Below the pieces are notes generated by a model. The model was not told where the DNA came from. It did not search any database and saw only the letters and a list, made by a program, of their open reading frames with translations. The translations under genes and the position numbers were made by a program. Below, in pieces: positions 8,653 to 17,128 of a stretch of 64,000 bases of DNA (position 1 is its first letter; the number at the start of each line of letters is the position of its first letter). Source of the stretch: Porphyromonadaceae bacterium UBA7332 (GTDB lineage: Bacteria; Bacteroidota; Bacteroidia; Bacteroidales; UBA7332); the NCBI GenBank assembly GCA_002471225.1, contig DKPO01000008.1, positions 32,387 through 96,386 of the forward strand, in the 5' to 3' direction.

Positions 8653-9285
8653 TTATTTCCTTCCAAAATCAGCTGGGATTTCACCCCATATATGGGTTTC
8701 CCATTTAAGAATCGGGTTAGTATATGTATTATTTTGAAGCCACTTTTCTGCACGGGTTATCAAATCAAAAATTTCATCATTGTTAGCGGTATGCTCTAAT
8801 GTTGTTTTGCATTTTTTGTTTTTTACCCATTTCATAGCATTGAGACTATCTGTATAGATAGGCATATTGCTTTGTTTTTGCTTAAGTAGTGCGAGCCCAT
8901 GAACTAAAGCAAGGAATTCTCCAACATTATTTGTTCCATCTTTAAATGGACCGATTCTGAAAATCTCATGTCCCGACCTTACGTAGACACCCCGATATTC
9001 CATAATTCCGGGATTGCCCATGCATGAGGCATCAACTGCAATAGCCTCCAGCTCATATGCAGGTCCGGATAAAGAATCTATAGTGACCTTTGGTTTTGAA
9101 GGTGTTCTCGACAAATATTTGTCAGCGCCATTCCGAAAAGCCATAACCGCCTCTTCCTTGTTAGGGAACGATTTGTATTTAGCTCCTTTATATTCTGCTA
9201 TTTGTTGTTTGCATTCATCCCAGGATTCATATACACCGGGATTATGTCCTGACCAAACAACGTAATATTTTTTTGTTCGTATCAT
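8653..9285 (-). CDS. rnhA: Ribonuclease HI with N-terminal viroplasmin-like domain
   Basis: 210 aa from the ATG at 9285 (MIRTKKYYVVWSGHNPG); a longer frame begins with GTG at 9309 and is less likely. Residues about 5-50 form the caulimovirus-VI/viroplasmin hybrid-binding domain (YYVVWSGHNPGVYESWDE, YKSFPNKEEA). The C-terminal RNase H fold has AIAVDASCMGNPGIMEYRG with the first catalytic Asp, NNVGEFLALVHGLALL with the catalytic Glu, and YTDSLNAMKWV with the second Asp. It cleaves RNA in RNA:DNA hybrids. This two-domain form is common in Bacteroidota. The minus-strand GT4 gene follows. Confidence 0.88.
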   Translation of the reverse strand: MIRTKKYYVVWSGHNPGVYESWDECKQQIAEYKGAKYKSFPNKEEAVMAFRNGADKYLSRTPSKPKVTIDSLSGPAYELEAIAVDASCMGNPGIMEYRGVYVRSGHEIFRIGPFKDGTNNVGEFLALVHGLALLKQKQSNMPIYTDSLNAMKWVKNKKCKTTLEHTANNDEIFDLITRAEKWLQNNTYTNPILKWETHIWGEIPADFGRK

Positions 9286-9389
9286 TTGTATCAATAAGTA
9301 TAGAGGCACAAAAATAATGCTAATTCGTGATAAAGACGCAAAAAAAAGTACATTTGCTGTCTAAAGTTTAATTTGATATTCCTATTCAT

Positions 9390-9932
9390 ATGTATACACG
9401 TCAAGATAATCGGATATTTTTAATTGGTTATATGGGATCGGGGAAAAGTACGATAGGAAAGGTTCTGGCAAAAACAATGCAATTCTCATTTGTAGATCTG
9501 GATCTTTTTATTGAACAACGTTTTCATAAATCAATCAGTCAGATTTTTGCGGAAAGTGGAGAGTTAGCTTTTCGTGAAATAGAAAAACGGATGCTTATAG
9601 AAATTTCATCGTATGAAAAAGTTATTATTTCTACAGGAGGAGGTACTCCAGTCTTTGAAGATAATATGAGCTTTATGAACATGAAGGGAGAAACAGTATT
9701 TTTAGATGTTTCAGAGACTATATTAGCTAATAGATTATCAAAGGCTAAGGACAAACGTCCATTGATAGCCGCTAAGAGTAATGAAGAAATACGGACTTTT
9801 ATTCATGAGAATCTAAATAAAAGAAGAGCTTTTTATGAGTTAAGTAAACATACTTTGAAGATTGATAATCCGGAACATTCTGTGTCTGAAATTGTATCGG
9901 ATATTTTATTGGAGCTTGGTTTTAATTTGTAA
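9390..9932 (+). CDS. aroK: Shikimate kinase
   Basis: 180 aa, usual length. It phosphorylates shikimate with ATP in the chorismate pathway in the cytoplasm. Walker A is GYMGSGKST (residues 13-21). The shikimate-binding region shows FVDLDLFIEQRF with the DxD pair, and FREIEKRML with the Arg. STGGGTPVF is the glycine-rich loop, and RLSKAKDKRPLI carries the lid. It is divergent from rnhA with about 100 nt between them and is followed by a 123-nt gap before glsA. Confidence 0.93.
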   Translation: MYTRQDNRIFLIGYMGSGKSTIGKVLAKTMQFSFVDLDLFIEQRFHKSISQIFAESGELAFREIEKRMLIEISSYEKVIISTGGGTPVFEDNMSFMNMKGETVFLDVSETILANRLSKAKDKRPLIAAKSNEEIRTFIHENLNKRRAFYELSKHTLKIDNPEHSVSEIVSDILLELGFNL

Positions 9933-10055
9933 AAATACACACTATTATCTATAGATGGTTGTTTATTTAATCTCTCTTAACGCCTAAACTTTAATAAAAA
10001 ATTAAACGATTAAAACGGATATATATAATAAAAGGAGTAAATTTGTGCCGTTTTT

Positions 10056-10907
10056 ATGAATAACGAAATGCAATCAGTAAAAAAAACATATATCGATGTC
10101 GAACATGTTGTGAAAATGAAGGCGCCCTCATTGGGGAAAAAAATACCTTCGTTTTTATACAGTTTGTTGAAACGTATAATACATCAGGATGATCTGAATC
10201 ATGTTTTGATTTCGAATGAGGGGAAAATCGGCTTAGAGTTTGCAGATGCTGTAATTAAGGATCTGTCGGGTGGTATAGAAATCCGGGGTTTGGATAAAAT
10301 ACCATTAGATGGAAGATATATTTTTGCCTCTAACCATCCATTGGGAGGTCTAGATGGTATAGCCTTGCTTTCAGCATTAGGCTCTCACTTTGGGAATGAT
10401 GTGCGTTTTGTCGTAAATGACTTATTGATGCATGTAAAGCCATTAGCTCCATTGTTTATTCCAATAAACAAACATGGTGCACAGTCAAAAGATCATTTAA
10501 GTTCATTGAATGAGGCACTTGAATCAAATCTTCAGCTGGCTATTTTTCCGGCGGGATTGGTTTCTCGTTTGCATGATGACGGAAAAGTCGTTGACTTGGA
10601 TTGGAAGAAGGCATTCGTAGCACAAGCAATTAAGTATAAAAGAGATATTATTCCTGTTTATTTTGAAGCAGAAAATTCTAAATTCTTTTATAAGTTTTCT
10701 TATTGGAGGAAAAAGATGAATATTAAAGTGAATATTGATATGCTTTTCCTTCCAAGAGAACTATTTAATAAGCACAATCAAAAATTTATTATACATTTTG
10801 GGGATCCTATCTCTTACAAGGACTTAGAATCTGAACGCTCACATAAACAGTGGGCCGATGAAATCAAAAAACGAATTTATGCAAAACATTATCGAAGCCG
10901 TAGATAA
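10056..10907 (+). CDS. glsA: Glycine-lipid O-acyltransferase (PlsC-like), GlsA type
   Basis: 283 aa, a lysophospholipid-acyltransferase-fold protein. In Bacteroides, GlsB N-acylates glycine and GlsA adds the second acyl chain to the 3-hydroxy group, making glycine lipids and then flavolipin-like dipeptide lipids. The acyltransferase signature reads SNHPLGGLDG, placing His94 and Asp100 five residues apart rather than the textbook H-x4-D. IFPAGLVSR near residue 165 is the phosphate-binding block. Its 3' end overlaps the N-acyltransferase gene, so the pair is one operon. Assignment is from motifs plus the neighbour; OlsA-like action on ornithine lipid is the alternative. Confidence 0.75.
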   Translation: MNNEMQSVKKTYIDVEHVVKMKAPSLGKKIPSFLYSLLKRIIHQDDLNHVLISNEGKIGLEFADAVIKDLSGGIEIRGLDKIPLDGRYIFASNHPLGGLDGIALLSALGSHFGNDVRFVVNDLLMHVKPLAPLFIPINKHGAQSKDHLSSLNEALESNLQLAIFPAGLVSRLHDDGKVVDLDWKKAFVAQAIKYKRDIIPVYFEAENSKFFYKFSYWRKKMNIKVNIDMLFLPRELFNKHNQKFIIHFGDPISYKDLESERSHKQWADEIKKRIYAKHYRSRR

Positions 10908-11841
10908 GTCATTGATAAAGGCAGAGCTTACTCCGGAGAGAATGCTTCGTAGAACAAATAAGGCAAATAATGAAATTTATGTTGTAGATTATCATAACGC
11001 ACCAAATACTGTTCGCGAGATTGGACGATTAAGAGAAGTAGCTTTTAGAGATGCAGGGGGTGGAACCGGATTACCGATTGATTTGGACGAATTCGACACA
11101 ATGGATAAACCCTATCAGCAACTGATAGTTTGGAATCCGGATGCGGAAGAAATATTAGGCGGATATAGATTTTTATTTGGAGATCAGGTTGAGTTTGATT
11201 CTCACGGACATCCTTGCCTTGCGATGGCGCACCTATTTCACTTTTCGGATCAGTTTATTTCTGAATATTTACCGAATACATTGGAACTTGGACGTTCATT
11301 CGTAACGTTGGAATATCAATCTTCACGTGCAGGTGCAAAAGGTTTGTTTGCACTGGATAATTTATGGGATGGCTTGGGAGCTTTGACTGTTATTCATCCT
11401 CAAATGCAATATTTCTTTGGAAAAATGACTATGTATCCGAGTTACAAGAGTGAAGCTCGTGATATGATATTATACTTTCTTCAAAAGCATTTTGGAGATC
11501 CTGAGAATCTGGTTGTTCCGATTAATCCCTTATTGGATCATGAAGATATGCAGCATTTTGCTGAGATTCTTACGGAGAGTGACTTTAAAGCAGATTATAA
11601 AATACTGAATCAAATGATTCGTAAAGAGGGGCTGAATATCCCTCCTTTGGTTAATGCATATATGGGTTTATCGCCGAAAATGAAAGTTTTTGGTACTGCA
11701 ATTAATCAAGAGTTCGGACAAGTAGAGGAAACAGGGATTCTAATTAAAGTAGATGAAATTCTTGAAGAGAAACGATTAAGACATATCGACTCTTTCGAGC
11801 CTAATTTTGGATTTATAAAACCAAATAATGATTCTTTCTGA
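10879..11841 (+). CDS. glsB: Glycine-lipid N-acyltransferase (OlsB-like GNAT), GlsB type
   Basis: 320 aa from the ATG at 10879 (MQNIIEAVDKS); an in-frame ATG at 10858 gives seven more residues. It is a hemolysin-like GNAT (Acetyltransf_5) enzyme that transfers a 3-hydroxyacyl chain from acyl-ACP to an amino acid. Family signatures are EIGRLREVAFRDAGGGTG, DEFDTMDKPYQQLIVWN, ILGGYRFLFGD and LELGRSFVTLEYQ. It overlaps glsA by 29 to 50 nt depending on start. The order glsA then glsB is seen here; in other Bacteroidales, as recalled, the pair can be in the reverse order. The product would be a membrane aminolipid. Confidence 0.78.
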   Translation: MQNIIEAVDKSLIKAELTPERMLRRTNKANNEIYVVDYHNAPNTVREIGRLREVAFRDAGGGTGLPIDLDEFDTMDKPYQQLIVWNPDAEEILGGYRFLFGDQVEFDSHGHPCLAMAHLFHFSDQFISEYLPNTLELGRSFVTLEYQSSRAGAKGLFALDNLWDGLGALTVIHPQMQYFFGKMTMYPSYKSEARDMILYFLQKHFGDPENLVVPINPLLDHEDMQHFAEILTESDFKADYKILNQMIRKEGLNIPPLVNAYMGLSPKMKVFGTAINQEFGQVEETGILIKVDEILEEKRLRHIDSFEPNFGFIKPNNDSF

Positions 11842-11906
11842 GATTGAGCTATTTTGACTGAAATCTCGTTCGGTTTCGAAAAGTCTGATTTATTAGGTTG
11901 ACTTTA

Positions 11907-11956
11907 TAAAAAAAACCACAACATGATATGTAAAATATCTTGTTGTGGTTTTTTTT
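11907..11956. terminator. bidirectional terminator between glsB and cydB
   Basis: AAAAACCACAACA pairs with TGTTGTGGTTTTT around an AT-rich extended stem, flanked by A-run and T-run, between convergent genes. It can end transcription from both sides. Confidence 0.85.
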
Positions 11957-11971
11957 GTTATGCTGAATGGA

Positions 11972-13120
11972 TTAATACTTATGCTCAGTTGGAGTTTCCA
12001 TTTCTTTTTCAGTGATAGGCTGTTTGTCCATAGCTCTCCAAGTATAGAATATATATGCTAAAACAAACGGAACTAAAAGAGAAACATAGCTCATAACTTC
12101 TAGTGTAACCTTGCTTGATGAACTATTGAAAATAGTTAATGAGCTTTGCAGATTATAAGTTGAAGGGTAGAAGCATGTATTATTGTAACCCAGGTTTAAG
12201 AACAGAGATAATACAACAAGAGTAGCCCCAATACCACTGAACCATATACCTTTTGTGTAATGTTTACTAAATGCAGACTTAGCAGTACCAAAAAGATAAA
12301 GTACAACCCCGCATAAAAGAAGTATTCCGAGAACAGGAACCTGAATGTAATTTAGAGCGTATTTATAAGGCTCCATATATACTTCATGTGTCAAAGGATT
12401 TACAGCAAAACCATTTGCTAATAAAGTCCATACAAGGAATGGTAAAAAGAATACTAAAAATAGGATTGTGTTTACCAGAACTTGTTTTTTTGCTCTTCCA
12501 AAAATAGTCGCATCATCGATGTTATTCATAAAATATAATGAAGCGATAGATCTTGCAAGGAAGAAGACAGAGATGCCTAATAGTAAATTCCGAGGGTTAA
12601 GAACAGCTTCTAAACCTAAAGCTGGATTCATCCATCTCGAAATTATTGGCATTCCTATATTGGTTATATTATTTTTGTCAACCAAAAATTCAGATCCTGT
12701 GAAAAAAGTTCCGACTGCAGTTCCTAATAAAAGTAATCCGCCAAATCCATTGATCAAAAGAAATATCTCATATCCTCTCTGACCTAATAAATTGCCTTTT
12801 TTCATACGGAACTCATAAGCGACTGCCTGGATAACAAAGCAAATTAAAATTGCCATCCATACCCAATAAGCACCTCCGAAGCTAGTCGAATAAAATAAAG
12901 GGAATGAAGCAAAAAAGGCTCCACCAAATACCACAAGAGTTGTATATGTAAATTCCCATTTACGACCTAACGAATTTATGATCATCGTTTTTTCGATGTC
13001 ATTCTTTCCAATTGTATAAAGAAGGGTTTGTCCGCCTTGAACAAAGAGCAAAAATACTAGTAATGCTCCCAAAAGCGATATGATAAACCACCAATAATGC
13101 TGTAGTAATACGTAGTCCAT
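11972..13120 (-). CDS. cydB: Cytochrome bd quinol oxidase subunit II
   Basis: 382 aa integral membrane protein with about eight or nine hydrophobic helices, the normal length for CydB. The N-terminal WWFIISLLGALLVFLLFVQGGQTLL and a charged cytoplasmic tail (DKQPITEKEMETPTEHKY) are visible. It pairs with CydA to reduce oxygen to water with quinol electrons, without proton pumping, and allows growth at nanomolar oxygen. It is the last gene of the DUF4492-cydA-cydB unit, 38 nt after cydA. Confidence 0.92.
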   Translation of the reverse strand: MDYVLLQHYWWFIISLLGALLVFLLFVQGGQTLLYTIGKNDIEKTMIINSLGRKWEFTYTTLVVFGGAFFASFPLFYSTSFGGAYWVWMAILICFVIQAVAYEFRMKKGNLLGQRGYEIFLLINGFGGLLLLGTAVGTFFTGSEFLVDKNNITNIGMPIISRWMNPALGLEAVLNPRNLLLGISVFFLARSIASLYFMNNIDDATIFGRAKKQVLVNTILFLVFFLPFLVWTLLANGFAVNPLTHEVYMEPYKYALNYIQVPVLGILLLCGVVLYLFGTAKSAFSKHYTKGIWFSGIGATLVVLSLFLNLGYNNTCFYPSTYNLQSSLTIFNSSSSKVTLEVMSYVSLLVPFVLAYIFYTWRAMDKQPITEKEMETPTEHKY

Positions 13121-13158
13121 TTTTATGTATTTTAAATGGTTATTTTATATGAATTCTA

Positions 13159-14694
13159 TTAGAATCCTTTTTTGATTTGTTTGAACATGATACCTAATTC
13201 TGCAATCAGTAATGTAGTAAATAATATACAGAATAAAGTAAATGTTAGCTTAACAGACGAAGCTGATACATCAGACATTGCAGCAAAAGTTGGCATAATG
13301 CTTTCGATGATCCAAGGCTGGCGTCCGACTTCAGCTGTAACCCATCCGGCTTCAGCGACAGCATATGCCATAGGAACTGCAGCAATACAAATCCATAAGA
13401 ACCATCTGAATTTCTCCATTTTATCTTTTCTGTTTAATAACCATGTTATAATAAAGAGAAGTAATAGAGCCGAACCACAAATAACCATTACACGGAACGC
13501 ATAGAATACTAATGGAACCGGAGGGACTAATTGTTGTTCATCCTGTATGTAGCCATAGCCGAAATACGCATAGTTGTCTTTAATGATTTGATGATATTCG
13601 GCTGCTTTAGCATCATCTTTGTCTGCTTTAGCCTGTTTAAAGCCTTTTAGTGCTTCGACAGCAGCTTGACCTTTTTCCATTTTTTGACTTGCAGATAAAG
13701 CGATTGTTCCATCCTCAAGCTGGAATCCTCCATTTAAAAGATCATCAACTCCGGGAACAAATGCTTCAGAGCGTCTGTATGCAAGAAGAGATAATAAATC
13801 CGGAATTTCTAGTTTGAATAAAAATGGATCGATACTATCCTTAGCTCTGGTTTTTTCAGGATTCAAGATTCCAAATGCAACAAGTCCTTGGTGGTCACTT
13901 CCTACATACAATCCTTCCATCGCAGCAAGTTTCATCGGTTGTTTTTGAGCTACCTGATATGCAGAACCGTCACCGGTAACAAGAGCAAGAACCATTGCTA
14001 TAATACCGAATGGAGCAGCGATTGAAATACTTTTTTTCGACATGACGATCGAGCGCTTTTTCAATAGGAACCAAGCGCTGATACCTATTACGAAAGTTGA
14101 TCCAACAACCCATCCTGATAAAACAGTATGGAAAAATTTATTTACAGCAACCGGCGATGTGATAATTTCTTTAAAAGCTTCAATAGAAACCATCTCATTT
14201 CTGACTGTATCCGGATTGAATTCCATGCCTACAGGATATTGCATCCAGGCATTAGCAACCAGGATCCATAGAGCTGAAAGGGTCGCGCCGACAACTGTTA
14301 ACCAGGTCGATGCAAGGTGAAAACCTTTGCTTACTTTGTTCCATCCGAAGAACATTACTGCAATAAAGGTTGATTCCATAAAGAATGCCATAATACCTTC
14401 AATCGCAAGTGGCGCTCCGAATATGTCACCCACAAACCAACTATAATTAGACCAGTTGGTACCAAATTGAAATTCTAAGATAAGTCCTGTAGCAACACCG
14501 ATAGCAAAGTTTATTCCGAAAAGCTTCATCCAAAACTTTGTAATTGTTTTCCATTCTTCTTTACCGGTGCGATAGTACATTGTTTCCATGATAGAGACTA
14601 TGACGCCTAAACCTAATGTTAATGGCACAAATAGCCAGTGATACATTGCGGTTAGTGCAAATTGGGCTCTGGCCCATAATACTGCTTCTTCCAT
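13159..14694 (-). CDS. cydA: Cytochrome bd quinol oxidase subunit I
   Basis: 511 aa, full length, inner membrane. His19 in TAMYHWLFVPLTLG is the expected haem b595/d ligand, and GDGSAYQVAQKQPMKLAAMEG matches the conserved CydA block with the methionine ligand of b558 following. EAGWVTAEVGRQPW is the conserved C-terminal motif. The Q-loop region between helices VI and VII is present with a quinol-binding KLEIPDLLSLLAY stretch. It is preceded by a small DUF4492 gene and followed by cydB. Confidence 0.94.
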   Translation of the reverse strand: MEEAVLWARAQFALTAMYHWLFVPLTLGLGVIVSIMETMYYRTGKEEWKTITKFWMKLFGINFAIGVATGLILEFQFGTNWSNYSWFVGDIFGAPLAIEGIMAFFMESTFIAVMFFGWNKVSKGFHLASTWLTVVGATLSALWILVANAWMQYPVGMEFNPDTVRNEMVSIEAFKEIITSPVAVNKFFHTVLSGWVVGSTFVIGISAWFLLKKRSIVMSKKSISIAAPFGIIAMVLALVTGDGSAYQVAQKQPMKLAAMEGLYVGSDHQGLVAFGILNPEKTRAKDSIDPFLFKLEIPDLLSLLAYRRSEAFVPGVDDLLNGGFQLEDGTIALSASQKMEKGQAAVEALKGFKQAKADKDDAKAAEYHQIIKDNYAYFGYGYIQDEQQLVPPVPLVFYAFRVMVICGSALLLLFIITWLLNRKDKMEKFRWFLWICIAAVPMAYAVAEAGWVTAEVGRQPWIIESIMPTFAAMSDVSASSVKLTFTLFCILFTTLLIAELGIMFKQIKKGF

Positions 14695-14730
14695 ATTCTT
14701 ATTGTTTGTTAAATAGTTTAGAGTGTTGAT

Positions 14731-14982
14731 TTATTTGCTTTTTTCTATTAATTGTGTTCCAACATATTCTGATTTTTCTTTTTCTGTGTCAAATTGAGAA
14801 TTAAGAAAGTTAGGAAAGAAAAAGATCTTTAAGATCCCAAACATTATGGCTAACTTGATAATAATAATGAGCCAAAGAGTTTTTCCTAAAGTCATTCCTT
14901 TAAATCCTTCATAATAAAAAAGAAAGATTCGCGTAAATATGTTTTTACGTCCGTTTTCTTTTGTTGATATATTCGTATCCAT
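14731..14982 (-). CDS. DUF4492 small membrane protein, cytochrome bd-associated
   Basis: 83 aa with one strong transmembrane segment (LWLIIIIKLAIMFGILKIFFF, about residues 37-57). It is preceded by a basic and aromatic segment (RIFLFYYEGFKGMTLGKT) and followed by FPNFLNSQFDT. This matches the recalled DUF4492 family, found next to cydAB in Bacteroidota. It is the first gene of the cyd unit, 36 nt before cydA. Its size and topology would suit an accessory subunit comparable in place, not in sequence, to CydX; that role is inference. Confidence 0.75.
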   Translation of the reverse strand: MDTNISTKENGRKNIFTRIFLFYYEGFKGMTLGKTLWLIIIIKLAIMFGILKIFFFPNFLNSQFDTEKEKSEYVGTQLIEKSK

Positions 14983-15152
14983 TATAAGTATTGTATTTAT
15001 TCTAAATTTGAAAGCTAAATAATAGAATTGTTTTCACACCTGCAACTATTGCCTCGATTTTATATCTTTTTTTTGATTTTGATTTCAGATATTGTAAATC
15101 AAAAACATTTACTACTTTTACATGCAGTTACATAATATAAACATTTAATTCT

Positions 15153-15530
15153 ATGAGTTGTTTAGGAAATGTCATATGGATTTTATTCGGAGGCTTTGCA
15201 ATAGCTTTAGAATATATGGTTTCGGGTTTTCTGATGTGTTGTACTATCATTGGGATACCTTTTGGAATTCAGGCTTTTAAAATGGGTATATTTGCATTAA
15301 TGCCATTCGGTCAGGAGGTTGTCGTAGATCATGCTTCTACGGGATGCCTGTCTGCAATTATGAATATCCTTTGGTTTTTTATAGGAGGTGTCTGGATTGC
15401 ATTGACACATTTATTGCTGGGTATTCTTTTCTGTATAACGATTATTGGTTTTCCTTTTGGTATTCAGCATTTTAAATTGATGGGGTTAGCTTTGACTCCT
15501 TTTGGAAGATCTGTACAGCCAATCCCCTGA
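15153..15530 (+). CDS. yccF: YccF-domain inner membrane protein
   Basis: 125 aa with two homologous halves, each a hydrophobic hairpin ending in a GIPFG/GFPFG-type motif: CTIIGIPFGIQAFKMGIFALMPFGQ at about residues 31-55 and CITIIGFPFGIQHFKLMGLALTPFG at about 92-116. This internal duplication is the hallmark of the YccF (DUF307) family. Function is unknown. It stands alone, divergent from the cyd unit. Confidence 0.88.
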   Translation: MSCLGNVIWILFGGFAIALEYMVSGFLMCCTIIGIPFGIQAFKMGIFALMPFGQEVVVDHASTGCLSAIMNILWFFIGGVWIALTHLLLGILFCITIIGFPFGIQHFKLMGLALTPFGRSVQPIP

Positions 15531-15563
15531 ATTACGTGTCTATTAGAGATTTTTTCAATGAAA

Positions 15564-15595
15564 TTTGGTGGTGTCAAAATTAATACTTATATTTG
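15564..15595 (+). promoter_or_regulatory. promoter of the rpsF-rpsR-rplI operon
   Basis: TTTG at 15564-15567, 20 nt, TATATTTG at 15588-15595: an exact fit to the Bacteroidota TTTG / TAnnTTTG consensus. Transcription would start near 15602, about 34 nt before rpsF. Confidence 0.7.
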
Positions 15596-15635
15596 CACCG
15601 CAAAAATGTGAAACTTAATAAGTAAAATTAAAGTT

Positions 15636-15974
15636 ATGAATCATTACGAAACCGTTTTCATTTTAACTCCCGTTTTATCTGATGTTCAGATGAAGGAAGC
15701 GGTAGAAAAATTTGTTGACCTTCTAAAAGCAGAAGGTGCGGAAATCATCAATGAAGAGATGTGGGGCTTGAAAAAGCTAGCTTATCCTATCCAAAAGAAA
15801 TCTACAGGTTTCTATAACTTGGTTGAATTCAAAGCTAATCCAGAAGTAGTTGCGAAAATCGAATTGCAATATCGTCGTGACGAGCGCGTTATTCGTTTCT
15901 TGACTTTCAAAATGGATAAATTTGCTGCTGAATATGCTGCAAAAAGAAAATCAGTTAAATCAACTAAAGCTTAA
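15636..15974 (+). CDS. rpsF: 30S ribosomal protein S6
   Basis: 112 aa. It begins MNHYETVFILTPVLSD and contains EMWGLKKLAYPIQKKSTGFYNLVEF and RRDERVIRFLTFKMDKFA, the standard S6 blocks. It binds 16S rRNA as a heterodimer with S18, whose gene follows after 18 nt. First gene of the ribosomal operon. Confidence 0.97.
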   Translation: MNHYETVFILTPVLSDVQMKEAVEKFVDLLKAEGAEIINEEMWGLKKLAYPIQKKSTGFYNLVEFKANPEVVAKIELQYRRDERVIRFLTFKMDKFAAEYAAKRKSVKSTKA

Positions 15975-15992
15975 TTTAAGGAGGAATAAGTC

Positions 15993-16259
15993 ATGGCACA
16001 AAATGCTGAAATTAGATATCTTACACCACCGACAGTAGACGTTAAAAAGAAAAAATATTGTCGCTTCAAAAAAAGTGGTATCCGTTACATCGATTACAAA
16101 GATGCTGAGTTCTTGAAAAAATTCTTGAACGAGCAAGGTAAAATCCTTCCTCGTCGTATCACAGGTACTTCTTTGAAGTTCCAACGCAGAATCGCTCAAG
16201 CTGTGAAAAGAGCTCGTCATTTGGCGTTGCTTCCATACGTAACTGATATGATGAAATAA
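15993..16259 (+). CDS. rpsR: 30S ribosomal protein S18
   Basis: 88 aa. YCRFKKSGIRYIDYKDAEFLKKF and ILPRRITGTSLKFQRRIAQAVKRARHLALLPY are diagnostic. A strong Shine-Dalgarno AAGGAGG (15978-15984) sits 8 nt before the start, which is uncommon in Bacteroidota. It partners S6 in the 30S platform. Confidence 0.97.
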   Translation: MAQNAEIRYLTPPTVDVKKKKYCRFKKSGIRYIDYKDAEFLKKFLNEQGKILPRRITGTSLKFQRRIAQAVKRARHLALLPYVTDMMK

Positions 16260-16282
16260 TTAACAGAAGGAGGAAATTTACT

Positions 16283-16726
16283 ATGCAAGTTATTTTAAGA
16301 GAAGATATTTTCAATTTAGGATTTAAAGATGAGGTTGTAACAGTTAAACCTGGTTATGGCCGTAACTATCTAATCCCACAAGGAAAAGCTATTATGGCGA
16401 CTCCTTCTGCTATTAAAATGTTGGAAGAAAACCTTCGTCAACGTGCACACAAACTTGAGAAAATCAAAGCTGATGCTCAAGCTGTTGCTGCTAAATTGGA
16501 AGGTGTTTCTTTGACTATCGGAGCTAAAGCTAGTGCTGCTGGCAAAATTTTTGGTTCTGTAACAAACATCCAAGTTGCTGAAGAATTAGCTAAACAAGGT
16601 ATCGAAATTGATAGAAAATCTATCTATATTAAAGATGCAGTTAAAGAGCTTGGTTCTTATAAAGCAATCGCTCGCCTTCACAAAGAAGTTTCTGTAGAAA
16701 TTCCTTTCGAAGTTGTTGCTGAGTAA
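16283..16726 (+). CDS. rplI: 50S ribosomal protein L9
   Basis: 147 aa with the N-terminal globular domain (MQVILREDIFNLGFKDEVVTVKPGYGRNYLIPQGKA), the connecting helix (about 40-75) and the C-terminal domain. It is preceded by a strong AAGGAGG at 16267-16273. It ends the operon and is followed 19 nt later by a terminator. Confidence 0.97.
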   Translation: MQVILREDIFNLGFKDEVVTVKPGYGRNYLIPQGKAIMATPSAIKMLEENLRQRAHKLEKIKADAQAVAAKLEGVSLTIGAKASAAGKIFGSVTNIQVAEELAKQGIEIDRKSIYIKDAVKELGSYKAIARLHKEVSVEIPFEVVAE

Positions 16727-16745
16727 TTCTTGAATTACACAATAT

Positions 16746-16773
16746 AAAAGGCACCTTTTAAGGTGCCTTTTTT
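16746..16773 (+). terminator. terminator of the rpsF-rpsR-rplI operon
   Basis: Perfect stem AAAAGGCACCTT / AAGGTGCCTTTT followed by a T-run. Confidence 0.9.
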
Positions 16774-17128
16774 GTATATATATAGGTCATTGATTCATCA
16801 GACCCTCTTATTAAAACTTAGCTCCATGTGTCATTGGGATTAGTGGATAAACACACTTACTATTTATTTAAAATTTCATCTTTGCTTCATGAAAACTGCA
16901 AATATTCTAAGCGCTTCCCTGAATGTCTAATCAATAAAAACTATACTCGTACAAAGTGAATTTTTTATTTATTCTTAATTCCCAATTGCAATTGCCATGT
17001 GAATTGAAATAATGTAATTGTTTTATTTATAGTTGCTTATCCCTGTTTTATTCATGCTATTGCAATATGGCAATTGAAAAACGAAATAATAAGGAAGAGA
17101 AATTAAAGGAGCAAATAAGATAAAACCA

